DNA from: Eubacterium_G segne
Lineage (GTDB): Bacteria > Bacillota > Clostridia > Lachnospirales > Lachnospiraceae
Direction: 5' to 3'
Length of the DNA: 64,000 nucleotides
Assembly (NCBI RefSeq): GCF_014287775.1
Contig: NZ_JACOOZ010000004.1
Location: forward strand, 186,001-250,000
In this document: piece after piece, positions 34,027 through 42,760 of the stretch
Layout of the letters: the number at the start of each line of letters is the position of its first letter
Position numbering within the stretch: the stretch's first letter is position 1
Program-made: the position numbers and the translations under genes
The notes under the pieces: model-generated
The model's input: only the letters and a program-made list of their open reading frames with translations
Told to the model about the DNA's origin: nothing
Databases searched by the model: none

Positions 34027-34641
34027 TCAATTTACTTTTCCCTTTAAGGTACATTTACACATTATTTTACAAAAAATAATTCCCACCACTGTGCTTATGG
34101 TTGTGGCGAGTATTGCCGGTGCTACAATTGATGCAGGATTAGCAGAGCCGTATTGGCTTCTGTATGCAATCATATTTACGGGAATTAATTGAAGTGATGA
34201 TATGTTAAGTACCAGAAATGTACACATTTCATTTGTGGAAATGTGACCGGGAATTATCCGCCCCTTTTGAGGTACCGGGTCTGCTGCAAGTTCCTCCATT
34301 GCCTTAAGACCTGCCGGGGTTGCTGCCCACCCCAGTCCAAGAATATTTGCTATTATATTGGTTGTAATGTGGGTCCGTGCTTTGTGATTAACGGGAAGTT
34401 CCGGAAACATCCACTTTATTGCCGGCTCTAACATTTTTTCAGCCTTTGCTATAAGTCCGCTTTTTTGTGCCACTTCCATAAATCCCATCCACATGCTCAT
34501 TATCCCCAGCATTGTAATACACAGTTTAACCGATTCCTCCGCTGACTCAATGGCACCGTTTCCCACCTGTTCTATGTTTCCTGTCAAAAGTCCATATACC
34601 ACACCAATAATAATCATAAATGCCCATATATAATTAAGCAT
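34027..34641 (-). CDS. spmA: Spore maturation protein A
   Basis: A 204-residue membrane protein of the nucleoside-recognition family. MLNYIWAFMIIIGVVYGLLT at the start, CITMLGIMSMWMGFMEVAQK and ANILGLGWAATPAGLKAM are conserved SpmA blocks. It works with SpmB in spore-core dehydration in Bacillus. The ATG at 34639-34641 was chosen because AGAGGTAAA precedes it and the protein then starts as in the family; 31 codons upstream are open but unlike it. Its partner spmB is 7 kb away at 26843-27367; the corrinoid uptake unit and an antiporter lie between them. The stop is 97 bases before the riboswitch leader region. Confidence 0.88.
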   Translation of the reverse strand: MLNYIWAFMIIIGVVYGLLTGNIEQVGNGAIESAEESVKLCITMLGIMSMWMGFMEVAQKSGLIAKAEKMLEPAIKWMFPELPVNHKARTHITTNIIANILGLGWAATPAGLKAMEELAADPVPQKGRIIPGHISTNEMCTFLVLNISSLQLIPVNMIAYRSQYGSANPASIVAPAILATTISTVVGIIFCKIMCKCTLKGKVN

Positions 34642-34717
34642 AAATTTACCTCTTAAATGGTTGTTAATTAATAATATGATGGAATATTGGTGATTTATGT
34701 TACAGGCTTTATAGTAT

Positions 34718-34765
34718 ACAAAAACAAGAGCCATCCCATTAATTTCTAAGGGAATAGCTCTTGTA
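34718..34765 (-). terminator. Terminator after the sugar transferase gene
   Basis: CAAGAGCTATTCCC...GGGATGGCTCTTG forms a long stem on the minus strand, followed by TTTTTGT. It lies directly behind the stop codon. Confidence 0.88.
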
Positions 34766-34769
34766 TATT

Positions 34770-36149
34770 TTAATCTTTATGATTTTTTTCTTTTTCATGA
34801 ATGCTGGCTGTTTTCTGATTTTCATCAACACCTTCTGTATTGTCCTTCATGAACATAATCTTGAAAGTCATTAAAATCAGCTGTATATCCATCCACATTT
34901 TGTAATGCTGAATATAATACATGTCAAGCTTTAGCTTGTCATATGGTGTAGTATTATACTTACCATAAACCTGTGCATATCCGGTAAGACCGGCCTTTAC
35001 CTTTAATCTGAATCTAAATTCAGGAATTTCTTCTTCGTATTCAGCAGCAATCTCCGGTCTCTCCGGTCTTGGGCCCACAACTGACATCTGACCTACCAGA
35101 ATGTTAAACACCTGAGGTAATTCATCTAAATGTGTAGCACGAAGAACCTTTCCTACCTTTGTTATGCGGTTGTCGTTCTTTGCTGCAAGTCTGGCGCCAT
35201 CCTTTTCAGAATCAACCTTCATGCTTCTGAACTTTAATATTTTAAACACCTTACCATCCTTTGTAAGTCTTGGCTGTGTATAGAAAATCGGGCCTCTGTC
35301 CCAAATCAGATTGCCTATGGCAACAAGTATTGTAACCAATATGGTTGGTGGACAAAGAATAAGTGCGATAATTATATCCACAATTCTCTTTACAAAATCC
35401 TGCTCCCACTTAAGTCCCTTAACTTTAGTAACCAAAAGCGGTGAGTCAAATAATGTATTCTGACCTGCTCCCGTAATGATAATATCTGACAGTTTAGGAG
35501 TAATATATGCTCTCTTATCATATAAATAACAATCCTTGACTATTTTATTTCTCTTAGCACTTGGAATGTCACACAACAAAACTGCCTGATGGCTTTTTAT
35601 TGCCTTCTGCAATTTTTCCGAATCCTCATCACAATGGATAGAGTCTTTTATGATATATTTATCTTTTCGCGTTTCTATTTTATTCACCAGATTATCAGGA
35701 TCCCTGTCACTATATATAAGTAATATGTCCTTAGGCGGATACATCCATTTGTAAATTCCCATTGCCAATCCACACCATACAAGACAACATAAAACATTGT
35801 CAAAACACATTCCTATAATTGGTGCAGGATTTACCATTTTCATTGAAAGTAATGAAATCTGTAAGTAAATAATGAAGTTTGTAAACAGCAATGCAAGCAG
35901 CTGGGAGAACACCAGATTTGAATACTGGAGACTTCCTAATTTGAACGCCCCGTATACGTTACTGAATATAGTAAACATTAACGCATACACAAAAAGAAGT
36001 ACCATGTGTCCTTTACGGAAGAATTCCTGCATCATTCCACTGCTATAATAATGGTCCCAAAAGTACCAAAATATAGCTGTTTGGGATGCAATTACCGTTG
36101 CAAGAAGCAACAAATAGATAATTCTTCTAAATGCTCTTGAATTTCTCAT
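34770..36149 (-). CDS. Polyprenyl-phosphate hexose-1-phosphate transferase (exopolysaccharide initiation)
   Basis: A 459-residue membrane protein of the WbaP/WcaJ type. Four N-terminal membrane helices (about 10-140), a central nucleotide-fold-like region and a fifth helix (KRIVDIIIALILCPPTILVT) precede the catalytic domain: GPIFYTQPRLTKDGKVFKIL, KFRSMKVDSEKDGA, THLDELPQVFNILVG, MSVVGPRPERPEI and AGLTGYAQVYGKYN. It moves a sugar phosphate from a UDP-sugar to undecaprenyl phosphate and so starts a capsule or exopolysaccharide repeat unit. The ATG at 36147-36149 has AGGAGAAG before it. No glycosyltransferase cluster follows; the divergent LCP gene next door could attach the polymer to the wall. 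Confidence 0.92.
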   Translation of the reverse strand: MRNSRAFRRIIYLLLLATVIASQTAIFWYFWDHYYSSGMMQEFFRKGHMVLLFVYALMFTIFSNVYGAFKLGSLQYSNLVFSQLLALLFTNFIIYLQISLLSMKMVNPAPIIGMCFDNVLCCLVWCGLAMGIYKWMYPPKDILLIYSDRDPDNLVNKIETRKDKYIIKDSIHCDEDSEKLQKAIKSHQAVLLCDIPSAKRNKIVKDCYLYDKRAYITPKLSDIIITGAGQNTLFDSPLLVTKVKGLKWEQDFVKRIVDIIIALILCPPTILVTILVAIGNLIWDRGPIFYTQPRLTKDGKVFKILKFRSMKVDSEKDGARLAAKNDNRITKVGKVLRATHLDELPQVFNILVGQMSVVGPRPERPEIAAEYEEEIPEFRFRLKVKAGLTGYAQVYGKYNTTPYDKLKLDMYYIQHYKMWMDIQLILMTFKIMFMKDNTEGVDENQKTASIHEKEKNHKD

Positions 36150-36447
36150 TTCTTCTCCTATTAAACTAATAAGCTGGCTTGTACCATATTTCCAATACAA
36201 CTCCAGCTCCAAAGATAACATTATTCTACCAAAGCATACATTATTTGTCAATTAATGCTATGTCCTATGCCTTAGCCATTATGTTGTATCTTTGTTTTTT
36301 TTTAATTATGTAGTATAATGAGCACACACTTATTATGTACATAGTTTGTTCATTAATTTGTGTTTTAATTACTTTTGCAACAATTTGATATATCTTACGA
36401 TAAAACAGATTTGTAACCAATCTGTAGCTTTAAAATTGGAGGTTTTT

Positions 36448-37800
36448 ATGAGCAAAAAGCAAAACAGAGTTTCTGAAGCCAAAACCGGTGATTACGGTTA
36501 CCGCTCCGAAACAAGGAATTTATCCAAGTCATCTTCTAAAAAACGTAAATCCGGTGGTGGAAAAGCCCTGGGCGTTATTTTAGTTATGATACAACTTATT
36601 TTATCTATTGTATTTACAGGACTTATTGTGTATAAGAAGCTTGCCTTTTTAACAGCTCCGGTACTTGCGGGAGTTATAGGGGTTCTTATTGTTTTTCTTG
36701 GTCTTGTATTTTTCCTTTTGCAGAAATCAGGCAAAGCTCCTGTTTTTGGAAAGGTCATCTCGGTAATTGTTATTATTATATTGTCACTGCTTATTTATTT
36801 AGTAGCGCCGATTCCTCAGATGTCCGGTTCAAAGGTGTCAAAGGATCCTTTTATTGTTGTAATTTCTGCAGCAGATACTTTTGGTGAATTGAATTCAAAA
36901 GAAAATACAAGAACTGATACTAATATTTTGGCTGTTGTTAATCCTAAGACTTATTCAGTTTTAATGATTTCAACACCTAGAGATTACTATGTTCCTGTTC
37001 AGGCAAAAAGTGTCGCTCCTGAGTCCTATGATAAGCTGACCCACGTTACCCTCTATGGAAACGGAATTGCCCACAAGGACGGCAAGGACCTGACATCCAG
37101 CGACTGGCAGTGGGCATATGAAGTACAGTGGCATCCGGGACAGGACGCTTTGATGGATACCTTAAAGTATTTATACAAATATGATATTAAAAAATCTGAT
37201 TATCATTACGCAAAAGTAAACTTTACAGGTTTCGCTGACTTAATTGATGCTTTGGGGGGAGTTACGGTAAATGTTGAAATTCCTTTTTCAACTGAAGCTT
37301 ATGCATCATATGACGCAAAGCATGAAGGAAGTAAGATTTATACTTACAAAAAAGGAAACATGGAAATGGATGGTGCCACAGCCTTAACTTATGCCCGTGA
37401 GCGTCACTCCTTTGCCAACGGTGATATGCAGCGTAACAGAAACCAGGTAGCAGTTTTAAAAGCTCTTGAGAAAAAATTATTAAGCGGCACAATGCTTATT
37501 AATTATAACAAGATTCTTGATGCCATTAAGGGAAGTTTTTCAACAGACCTTGATATTTCATCCCTTGCTAATATGCAGCTTTCTCTTTCTACAAAGAAGG
37601 ATTACAATGGTTGGAATATTATGTCCTACAGCGTAACAGGTCAGACTTCCTGGCAGACATTAACATACACAGGTTCTTCAAAATCCGTTGTATTACAGGA
37701 TGAACAATCAGTAAGCAACGCCACAAACCTTATTAATATGGTATTAAACGGTGACGATGCTTCTGCCATAAAAAAACAGATAAAAAAATATAATAAATAG
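36448..37800 (+). CDS. LytR-CpsA-Psr (LCP) family wall glycopolymer ligase
   Basis: A 450-residue protein with a basic cytoplasmic head (1-40), three hydrophobic segments (about 42-130; more than the usual single one) and an extracellular LCP domain. LCP blocks are RTDTNILAVVNPKTYSVLMI, STPRDYYVPV, DLIDALGGVTVNV and ALTYARERHSFANGDMQRNR with the catalytic arginines. LCP proteins transfer lipid-linked polymers to peptidoglycan. The ATG follows TTGGAGG; 34 upstream codons are open but lack a site. It is divergent from the sugar transferase (298-base A/T-rich gap with no gene) and followed after 20 bases by murG, so this small region concerns wall assembly. Confidence 0.92.
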   Translation: MSKKQNRVSEAKTGDYGYRSETRNLSKSSSKKRKSGGGKALGVILVMIQLILSIVFTGLIVYKKLAFLTAPVLAGVIGVLIVFLGLVFFLLQKSGKAPVFGKVISVIVIIILSLLIYLVAPIPQMSGSKVSKDPFIVVISAADTFGELNSKENTRTDTNILAVVNPKTYSVLMISTPRDYYVPVQAKSVAPESYDKLTHVTLYGNGIAHKDGKDLTSSDWQWAYEVQWHPGQDALMDTLKYLYKYDIKKSDYHYAKVNFTGFADLIDALGGVTVNVEIPFSTEAYASYDAKHEGSKIYTYKKGNMEMDGATALTYARERHSFANGDMQRNRNQVAVLKALEKKLLSGTMLINYNKILDAIKGSFSTDLDISSLANMQLSLSTKKDYNGWNIMSYSVTGQTSWQTLTYTGSSKSVVLQDEQSVSNATNLINMVLNGDDASAIKKQIKKYNK

Positions 37801-37820
37801 ATGTTTAATGGAGTAAGACA

Positions 37821-38885
37821 ATGAAAAAAATTATATTAACAGGTGGCGGTACAGCCGGCCATGTCACACCAAATATCGCATTACTTCCTAAGCTTAAGGA
37901 ATCCGGTTTTGAGATTAAATACATTGGTTCTAAAGGTGGCATGGAACAGAAATTAGTGGAAGATGCAGGTCTTGATTATTACGGAATATCTTCAGGTAAA
38001 CTTAGAAGATATTTCAGTTTTAAGAACTTTACAGACCCTTTCAGAGTTATTAAGGGATACTTTGAAGCTAAAAAGATTATTAGGAAATTCAAACCCGATA
38101 TTGTTTTTTCAAAGGGTGGTTTTGTAACGGTTCCTGTGGTTTTTGCTGCAAACAGATACAAAGTACCTGTTATTATACATGAATCAGATATGACACCGGG
38201 ACTTGCCAACAAGCTTGCCATTAAAAAGGCAACTAAGGTTTGCCATAATTTTCCGGAAACAGCTAAATATCTTGGAGCTAAGGCAGTTCATACCGGTTCT
38301 CCTATTCGTGCGGAACTATTTACGGGAGACAAAATTGCAGCTCTTGACAAATGTGGCTTTACTGCCAACAAACCTGTAATTATGGTTACCGGCGGAAGCC
38401 TTGGTGCTGAAAATGTCAACAGGCTTGTAAGAGAAGCCCTTCCTGAACTTTTACCTGATTTCCAGATTGCCCACCTTTGCGGCAAGGGTAAATTAGATGA
38501 ATCATTAGTAGGAACTTCAGGTTATGCCCAGTTTGAATATATTAGTGATGAAATGAAGGATTTCTTTGCAATGGCTGACTTAATTATTTCCAGAGCCGGT
38601 GCTAATTCCATATGCGAGATTTCTGCACTGAAAAAACCTAACATTCTTATTCCTCTTTCTGCAAGGGTAAGTCGTGGTGACCAGATTTTAAATGCCCGTT
38701 CCTATGCGAAGCAGGGATTTAGTGAGGTTTTAGATGAAGATGTGGCAACAAAAGATGATCTTATTGCCATGGTACATAAAGTCTTTGATAACAAATCACA
38801 TTACATTGAATCCATGGAAAAATCAGCCGGAACCGGCGGAGTTGATAAAATTATAGGCTTAATTAATGAGATAACTGATAAATAA
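37821..38885 (+). CDS. murG: UDP-GlcNAc-MurNAc-pentapeptide transferase MurG
   Basis: A 354-residue GT28 glycosyltransferase that adds GlcNAc to lipid I to make lipid II at the inner face of the membrane. The N-terminal glycine loop is ILTGGGTAGHVTPNIAL, a second is MVTGGSLGAENVN, and DLIISRAGANSICEISALK forms the UDP-GlcNAc site. Length is normal. MurG usually lies in the dcw cluster; here it stands 20 bases behind an LCP ligase, away from other division genes, which is also seen in some Lachnospiraceae. It could be a second copy. Confidence 0.93.
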   Translation: MKKIILTGGGTAGHVTPNIALLPKLKESGFEIKYIGSKGGMEQKLVEDAGLDYYGISSGKLRRYFSFKNFTDPFRVIKGYFEAKKIIRKFKPDIVFSKGGFVTVPVVFAANRYKVPVIIHESDMTPGLANKLAIKKATKVCHNFPETAKYLGAKAVHTGSPIRAELFTGDKIAALDKCGFTANKPVIMVTGGSLGAENVNRLVREALPELLPDFQIAHLCGKGKLDESLVGTSGYAQFEYISDEMKDFFAMADLIISRAGANSICEISALKKPNILIPLSARVSRGDQILNARSYAKQGFSEVLDEDVATKDDLIAMVHKVFDNKSHYIESMEKSAGTGGVDKIIGLINEITDK

Positions 38886-38895
38886 AATTATACAC

Positions 38896-38945
38896 AAAAA
38901 GAAAGCGTGACCTGTCATAAACAGTAGCCACGTTTTCTTTTTGCT
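38896..38945 (+). terminator. Terminator after murG
   Basis: AAAGCGTGACCTG pairs with CAGTAGCCACGTTTTC (one bulge), followed by TTTTTGCTTTT. A-rich flanks let it act also against the minus-strand gene opposite. Confidence 0.8.
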
Positions 38946-39020
38946 TTTATTTCAGGTATATACCTGTATTTTCTCTTTCTAATAGTATAGTCTGTATTTT
39001 CTTTTGTTTTTATATCCAAC

Positions 39021-39473
39021 CTAGTATGTAACCGTTTTTGAGTAGCATGCAGCAGCTTCCGTAACTTTTGAACCGGAATATACCTTTACTACCACTCTTA
39101 ACCTGTAGTCATAACCTTTTGTAACAGTAGGTTTCTTCTCTAATAAAAAGCTACCTGTTCCACTACAACTCTTTGTCCACTCTTTGTAAGTTGAAAAACT
39201 ATCATCTTTAGATGTTGACCTGCGCTGAAGTGTTAATACCAATTCAGACTTAAGGTTTTTCTTCATAACATGTCTTCCGGTGCATATTGCCGTGCCACTG
39301 CTTAATATGGCTAAATCTGACGTTATGCTTGAAATATTGGTATACCGTAATTCCACATCACCGGGATTTGTAGTAGTTGTACCTGATTCCCCTATGCCTT
39401 CATCTGCATATACATTGCCTGAAAACAACAATGTCAAGGTTAATAGCATACATAACAATTTCTTTATTCTCAT
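39021..39473 (-). CDS. Small secreted protein of unknown function
   Basis: A 150-residue exported protein: signal peptide KKLLCMLLTLTLLFSGNVYA (1-24), then a Thr/Ser-rich stretch and a beta-rich domain with three cysteines (TAICTGRHVMKKN, WTKSCSGTGSFLLEKK, AAACYSKTV). The alternating pattern and the YDYRLRVVVKVYSGSKVTE segment suggest an immunoglobulin-like fold. I do not recognise the family with certainty; similar small proteins occur often in Lachnospiraceae. The ATG is preceded by GGAGGTAAG. It is a single gene, convergent with murG. No function is inferred. Confidence 0.6.
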   Translation of the reverse strand: MRIKKLLCMLLTLTLLFSGNVYADEGIGESGTTTTNPGDVELRYTNISSITSDLAILSSGTAICTGRHVMKKNLKSELVLTLQRRSTSKDDSFSTYKEWTKSCSGTGSFLLEKKPTVTKGYDYRLRVVVKVYSGSKVTEAAACYSKTVTY

Positions 39474-39567
39474 AACTTACCTCCTTTCGCTACATCCTTA
39501 TAATTAACAACGTACGAAAAGGCAAATCGGAACAAAAAAATTTTACTTTTGTATATTTGCACAATTT

Positions 39568-40296
39568 TTAATTACATTTTTTAGTACTTTTTGCTATTTT
39601 AATTACAGTATCTTTGTCAATTTCATTTGCGGAAAGTTCAAAGAAGTATTCATCCTCTTTCCATGTTATGACTATATAATTATCTTCTTCTGATACTAAT
39701 GCTTTATTTCCATTGATGTCTACATATTCCACCTTTGCGCCTTCTGTATCTACCTGTAATGTGGAATCTTCTGACATTTGGCTGAATATAAAACTCTTAT
39801 CTCCACAGCTGTACTCATAATCCTTAATTCTTGTTGTACTCTGTGATTTTGTTAAAGTGAATCCCTCCGGAATATATGAAATTTCATATGTATTGTCTGT
39901 TCCTATGGAATATTCACTATTTTCTTCATTGTATATTGAACCTTTACTGTCATCACTAACAATTTTGGTATTAGTTGCAGATGATGACATTTTAAAATTC
40001 AATATTATCTCTCTAAGTCCCGGTACTGTAACAATTGAAATATTAATGAGAATCAAAATAACGGCAACTGCTGTAACAACCTTATATGGGAAGGCTTTTA
40101 TGCCATTTCTAAGCCATATTTTTTTAAATTCTCTGTTACATATTTTTCTAAAGCCTTTAACCTGTTCCTCATCAGGATATGCAAAGCCATCATTAACATC
40201 ATAATGCTCTTTATCAAGAATCTCCTGTCCCTTTATATTCATATATCCTGACAAAGCTTTTCTTAAAGTATCTTCCGTAATTTTTTCATCTTTCAA
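39568..40296 (-). CDS. Membrane protein with DUF4367 domain (anti-sigma-like)
   Basis: This 242-residue protein has a cytoplasmic part (1-65, KKIWLRNGIKAFPYK at its end), one membrane segment (VVTAVAVILILINISIVTV, about 66-85) and an extracellular DUF4367 domain (EISYIPEGFTLTKSQSTT, VDINGNKALVSEEDNY, IVITWKEDEYFFELSAN). Such proteins typically sit next to ECF sigma factors and act as anti-sigma factors or sensors; no sigma gene is next to it here. The HIT and rhomboid genes upstream are on the same strand with a 33-base gap. Confidence 0.78.
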   Translation of the reverse strand: MKDEKITEDTLRKALSGYMNIKGQEILDKEHYDVNDGFAYPDEEQVKGFRKICNREFKKIWLRNGIKAFPYKVVTAVAVILILINISIVTVPGLREIILNFKMSSSATNTKIVSDDSKGSIYNEENSEYSIGTDNTYEISYIPEGFTLTKSQSTTRIKDYEYSCGDKSFIFSQMSEDSTLQVDTEGAKVEYVDINGNKALVSEEDNYIVITWKEDEYFFELSANEIDKDTVIKIAKSTKKCN

Positions 40297-40329
40297 TTTC
40301 AGTACCTCGTAACCTATGTATAAAATCAG

Positions 40330-40746
40330 CTATTTGCTTAAAATTTCTTTAACCTTACCTGCTAACTCGTTTAAATAGTCACTATCTGCTGTTCCCTGTT
40401 CCCACTTAATATTGGCAGTATCACCTTCATAACGGGGAATAACATGAATGTGGAAATGAAAAACTGACTGGCCTGCCATTTCCCCATTATTCTGTAAAAT
40501 GTTAATTCCCTCACATCCGGTTGTTTCCTTAAGTGCCTGGGCAATTTTCTTTGCCACTGAGTATGCTTTTCCTAATAAATCATCAGGTATCTCAAAAACA
40601 TTTGCCACATGTGCCTTTGGTATAACAAGGGCATGTCCCTTAGTTGCCGGCCCTATGTCAAAAATAACTCTTACATCATCATCCTCATACAAAGTAGTTG
40701 ATGGGATTTCTCCTGCTGCTATTTTACAAAAAATACAATTATCCAT
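40330..40746 (-). CDS. HIT-family nucleotide hydrolase/transferase (HinT-like)
   Basis: A 138-residue histidine-triad protein. The catalytic HFHIHVIPR (HxHxH) is near residue 105 and DNCIFCKIAAGEIPS opens the protein with a CxxC that can hold zinc. HinT-like proteins cleave adenosine phosphoramidates and other nucleotide conjugates. The ATG at 40744-40746 follows AGGAGGAAA; 21 codons upstream are open but belong to the end of the rhomboid gene, with which it overlaps by 8 bases, so the two are translated together. Confidence 0.93.
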   Translation of the reverse strand: MDNCIFCKIAAGEIPSTTLYEDDDVRVIFDIGPATKGHALVIPKAHVANVFEIPDDLLGKAYSVAKKIAQALKETTGCEGINILQNNGEMAGQSVFHFHIHVIPRYEGDTANIKWEQGTADSDYLNELAGKVKEILSK

Positions 40747-41380
40747 AATAAATTTCCTCCTGTTTTCTTTTTTTAGGTCTGTATAAAATAAAAGCCAATA
40801 GCACACCAATCAGGGCTCCCCCTAAATGTGCCATCCAGTCTACGCCTTCTTCCATGTTTCCAAATACCATAAGGACAAACAATATAATTAATCTGATTGC
40901 AGTTCCGTTACCGTCTAATCTTCTGTTTTTGAAAATTATCACAAGCAGTACCCCGAAGATTCCAAATATGGCACCTGACGCACCAATGCTTACAGGGGCA
41001 TCATTTAACTTCATTTCAATAAGTGATGAAAATACTGCTCCACCTACTCCACTAACCATATACGTTATAAAGTATTTAACAGCTCCATATTCCTTTTCCA
41101 TCTGGTAGCCTAAAATCCCCAACATAAACATATTGTTTAATAAATGCTCCGGACCTGAATGAATAAACATATGGGTAATAAGTCTGTACCACTGTTCCCC
41201 TTCATATACACTAGGCCAGTACATTGCACCATGCTGATAAAGGTACATGGAATCCTCAGTGTCCCCAATCAGCTCCATCCCCAGAAATATTACCACGTTT
41301 ATCACTATAAGCGCTATTGTCACATATGGCAGACTTCTGTTTACTAATTTACCGTTTTTATTATAATAATATCTATCCAT
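40739..41380 (-). CDS. Rhomboid-family intramembrane serine protease
   Basis: A 213-residue membrane protein with six segments. The catalytic serine lies in VSIGASGAIFGIFG and the histidine in WMAHLGGALIGVL; the WYRLITHMFIHSGPEHLLNN block is the conserved L1 loop and helix-2 region with its HxxxN. Rhomboids cut membrane proteins within or near the bilayer. A short N-terminal tail (MDRYYYNKNGKLVNRS) may bind zinc-free or serve as an anchor. It overlaps the HIT gene by 8 bases. Substrates are unknown. Confidence 0.92.
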   Translation of the reverse strand: MDRYYYNKNGKLVNRSLPYVTIALIVINVVIFLGMELIGDTEDSMYLYQHGAMYWPSVYEGEQWYRLITHMFIHSGPEHLLNNMFMLGILGYQMEKEYGAVKYFITYMVSGVGGAVFSSLIEMKLNDAPVSIGASGAIFGIFGVLLVIIFKNRRLDGNGTAIRLIILFVLMVFGNMEEGVDWMAHLGGALIGVLLAFILYRPKKRKQEEIYYG

Positions 41381-41484
41381 GCTGTGCGTCCTTTTCCACT
41401 TTATTCTGCATTTAATATAGCATATTTTATTATACTTTACAAAAATAATTTATGGTATTATTATGGGGTATGTGCCTTTAAAAT

Positions 41485-41688
41485 GCACTACATTGATTTG
41501 AGGAGGAAACCAAATAAACGAAGTTTATTTATTAAGATGTTTCCGACGACTTGCCGACGACTTAAGGAGGGGGCACTACATTGATTTGAGGAGGAAACCA
41601 AATAAACGAAGTTTATTTATTAAGATGTTTCCGACGACTTGCCGCCGACCTAAGGAGGGGGCACTACATTGATTTGAGGAGGGAACCA
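41485..41688 (+). repeat. Tandem 88-bp leader repeats before the GtrA gene
   Basis: Two almost identical 88-bp units (41485-41572 and 41573-41660, three differences) are followed by 28 bases of a third. Each unit holds TTGAGGAGG, then a hairpin with AATAAACgaaGTTTATT at its tip flanked by GGAAAC/GTTTCC, then TAAGGAGGGGGCACTACATT. The AGGAGG of the partial third unit is the ribosome site of the GtrA gene. Since 88 is not a multiple of 3 the repeats do not code for a repeated peptide. The gap 41381-41688 holds nothing else beyond a promoter-like A/T stretch. Confidence 0.92.
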
Positions 41689-42150
41689 ATGAAGACTATT
41701 AAAAATCTTTATTATCAATATAAGGAAATTATTATGTATTTAATTATGGGAGTTTTAACAACTCTGGTGAACTGGGTTGTATATGCCGTTACTGTCAGGG
41801 CACTTCCCATAAGCGGTGAGGTTACAAAAGTTGCCGTTGCTAACGTTATAGCCTGGATTGCAGGTGTAATCTTTGCATATTTCACCAATAAAATCTGGGT
41901 TTTTGAAAGCTATAGCTGGAAACTGAAGTTTGTACTTAAAGAAATGTCCATGTTTGTAGGTGCCCGTCTTATAACCGGTTGCATCGAATGGCTTGGAGTA
42001 CCGGCGTTGGTTAAATTAGGACTTAACCAGAAATTCCTTGGAATTGACGGAATGTTCAGTAAAGTTTTAGTAAGCGTAATTGTTGTTATTTTAAATTATG
42101 TATTTAGTAAGCTGTTGATTTTCAAGAATAAAGAAAATCAGGCAGATTAA
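41689..42150 (+). CDS. GtrA-family membrane protein
   Basis: A 153-residue protein with four membrane helices. MGVLTTLVNWVVYAVTVRAL, WIAGVIFAYFTNKIWVFES and LNYVFSKLLIFKNK are the typical GtrA blocks. The family is linked to translocation of lipid-linked sugars, such as flipping undecaprenyl-phosphate glucose, or to teichoic acid decoration. The start ATG is 8 bases behind AGGAGGG at the edge of the third leader repeat; the preceding five in-frame codons lie in the repeat. No glycosyltransferase is adjacent. Confidence 0.9.
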   Translation: MKTIKNLYYQYKEIIMYLIMGVLTTLVNWVVYAVTVRALPISGEVTKVAVANVIAWIAGVIFAYFTNKIWVFESYSWKLKFVLKEMSMFVGARLITGCIEWLGVPALVKLGLNQKFLGIDGMFSKVLVSVIVVILNYVFSKLLIFKNKENQAD

Positions 42151-42194
42151 AAATAAAAGGTAGTTGGAGAATTTCCGACTACCTTTTATTTTTT
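42150..42194. terminator. Bidirectional terminator between GtrA and DUF5662 genes
   Basis: AAAATAAAAGGTAGT and ACTACCTTTTATTTT form a long stem with a short loop. T-rich tails lie on both strands. It overlaps the last codons of the DUF5662 gene. Confidence 0.9.
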
Positions 42195-42739
42195 CGTTGT
42201 TTTTCCTCTTTAACCCTTTTTCTTATATATTCAAAGGTTTCTTTTTCTCCCTTTTCATAATTCATAACAAGAAGTTTTGACAATTCCTCCTTTGTTTTGG
42301 GATTGATGCTTCTATGAGGTGTTCTGTAGTTAAAATAATCCAGTGGGGATTTATCCGTGTAATTTTTCCCGTTATAGATTTTACTTGCAGCTAATCTGTC
42401 GCAAAACATTTCTGCCACATAATTATATGGCATTTCCACCGGTTCATTTCTCTTTGTTTCCAAATTATAATCCACCCAGTATTCGTAATGATGCCTATTT
42501 CTTCCTTTATGGTGCATCCACGCCTTGGAATATCCGTATTCTTCCCTTTCGCCTTCGTTAGGACTTCGCTTTCCGGTATAATATTTCACTCCCGGCACAA
42601 ACTCAGTAGGTGTATACTTTGACAGATCATGTCTAAGTCCCTGCCACAAAATTCCTGCTTTTGCACAGTTTGCTATAACCTTATGTCTATGTTTCGTTAT
42701 TGTTCTAAAATGCCCAAACAGCCTTTTCCAAAAATTCAT
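42179..42739 (-). CDS. DUF5662 family protein (HD-like hydrolase)
   Basis: A 186-residue cytoplasmic protein of the DUF5662 family. HRHKVIANCAKAGILWQGLR, HDLSKYTPTEF and AWMHHKGRNRHHYEYW place His and Asp residues as in metal-dependent HD-type phosphohydrolases. PHRSINPKTKEELSKLLVMN ends the domain. The family is frequent in Firmicutes and phages, with no proven substrate. It follows two ATP-grasp genes on the same strand with a gap of 21 bases and may belong to their operon. Confidence 0.8.
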   Translation of the reverse strand: MNFWKRLFGHFRTITKHRHKVIANCAKAGILWQGLRHDLSKYTPTEFVPGVKYYTGKRSPNEGEREEYGYSKAWMHHKGRNRHHYEYWVDYNLETKRNEPVEMPYNYVAEMFCDRLAASKIYNGKNYTDKSPLDYFNYRTPHRSINPKTKEELSKLLVMNYEKGEKETFEYIRKRVKEEKQRKNKR

Positions 42740-42760
42740 CTGTCACTCCTGATTTCAAAT

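Noticed and set aside
41485..41660. Tandem 88-bp repeats considered as a CRISPR array
   Set aside because: There are no unique spacers between repeats; the units are contiguous and one supplies a ribosome site.
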